Source of the DNA: Rhodospirillales bacterium
GTDB taxonomy: Bacteria; Pseudomonadota; Alphaproteobacteria; SMXQ01
DNA: 6,215 nucleotides
Assembly (NCBI GenBank): GCA_024638585.1
Contig: JAHEKA010000142.1
Span: 1 to 6,215, forward strand
Direction of reading: 5' to 3'
Numbering within the stretch: the first letter of the stretch is position 1; each line of letters starts with the position of its first letter. Under the pieces are notes generated by a model. It was given only the letters and a program-made list of their open reading frames with translations, searched no databases and had not been told where the DNA came from. The position numbers and the translations under genes were made by a program. Of this stretch, positions 5,992-6,215 are shown in pieces.

Positions 5992-6177
5992 ATGGCGAAG
6001 ATGCACAGCCTTAACTCCTATATCGTCAATGGAGGTCTGTCGTCACGGATTTATGCCGGCACCGCCGCCATCTTGCTGGGCGCCTTCCTTCTGCTCGGCA
6101 CCGGGTTCGCCCATTCCGAACTGCTCCACGACGCCGCCCATGATTCCCGCCATGGGTTCACCTTTCCCTGCCACTGA
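5992..6177 (+). CDS. cbtB: CbtB family cobalt transporter subunit
   Basis: This 61-residue protein has one transmembrane helix (about 19-40) followed by a short histidine-rich tail, H41, H46, H50 and H54, ending in FPCH. The HDxxHDxRH-x-FPCH ending is the hallmark of CbtB, a small protein encoded beside CbtA and predicted from comparative genomics to take part in cobalt uptake for cobalamin synthesis. The tail would bind metal at the membrane surface. GGGGGA lies 7 nt before the ATG; a second Met at position 4 is a possible alternative start. It follows the NicO transporter after 87 nt with no visible terminator, and the cbtA Shine-Dalgarno overlaps its stop codon. Complete. Confidence 0.88.
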   Translation: MAKMHSLNSYIVNGGLSSRIYAGTAAILLGAFLLLGTGFAHSELLHDAAHDSRHGFTFPCH

Positions 6178-6189
6178 GGGACGCTTGCG

Positions 6190-6215
6190 ATGATTCGCCA
6201 GGTTCTTCTGGCCGG
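6190..6215 (+). CDS. cbtA: Probable cbtA, 5' end only (cut by window end)
   Basis: An ATG at 6190 lies 12 nt after the cbtB stop, preceded by GAGGGA (6176-6181) overlapping that stop. The eight readable codons give MIRQVLLA, which fits the hydrophobic N-terminus of CbtA, the multi-helix membrane partner that almost always follows cbtB. Identification rests mainly on position, because too little sequence is inside the window for a domain match. Confidence 0.65.

Noticed and set aside
5125..6006. Minus-strand open frame of 293 codons opposite the NicO transporter
   Set aside because: It is the antisense frame of a clear membrane transporter. Its Gln/His/Gly-rich content mirrors the histidine-rich loop and shows no domain of its own.
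5873..6193. Plus-strand 106-codon frame across the transporter end and cbtB
   Set aside because: It overlaps cbtB in another frame; cbtB has the family-specific HDxRH and FPCH ending and its own Shine-Dalgarno, while this frame shows nothing recognisable.

Overview
The window looks like chromosomal DNA from a GC-rich alphaproteobacterium, plausibly of the Rhodospirillales. This is inferred from gene content and order plus codon bias, since there is no rRNA or other marker. The diagnostic part is a minus-strand block from right to left: chvI (response regulator), chvG (sensor kinase), hprK (short HPr kinase), rapZ (P-loop nucleotide-binding protein), a mannose-family EIIA gene and ptsH (HPr). 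This order is typical of alphaproteobacteria, where an incomplete, non-transporting PTS is coupled genetically to the ChvG/ChvI two-component system.

Layout: bases 1-209 lie downstream of ptsH. They hold a possible weak terminator, an AT-rich promoter reading leftwards, and a ribosome-binding site with a likely GTG start for a gene that lies almost wholly outside the window. Bases 210-4910 are the six-gene chvI-to-ptsH block. Its genes overlap or sit close together (8-nt overlap chvG/hprK, ATGA overlap rapZ/EIIA), so it is probably one transcription unit, perhaps with internal promoters. Bases 4911-5193 are a divergent control region. Bases 5194-6215 run rightwards and carry a NicO-family nickel/cobalt transporter with a histidine-rich loop, cbtB (complete) and the first codons of cbtA (cut by the window end).

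How the genes work together: ChvG senses an envelope signal (acid or related stress in studied relatives) and phosphorylates ChvI. HprK phosphorylates HPr on a regulatory serine. HPr also carries phosphate on its histidine from an EI that is not in the window and passes it to EIIA. No EIIB or EIIC is present, so the block is regulatory rather than a sugar importer. The rightward genes form a metal-uptake cassette, most likely for cobalt because CbtA/CbtB are associated with cobalamin synthesis. It has a good sigma-70-type promoter directly preceded by a G/C-tract inverted repeat that could be a metalloregulator operator. I saw no cobalamin riboswitch there. No mobile element, CRISPR array, tRNA or rRNA was recognised.
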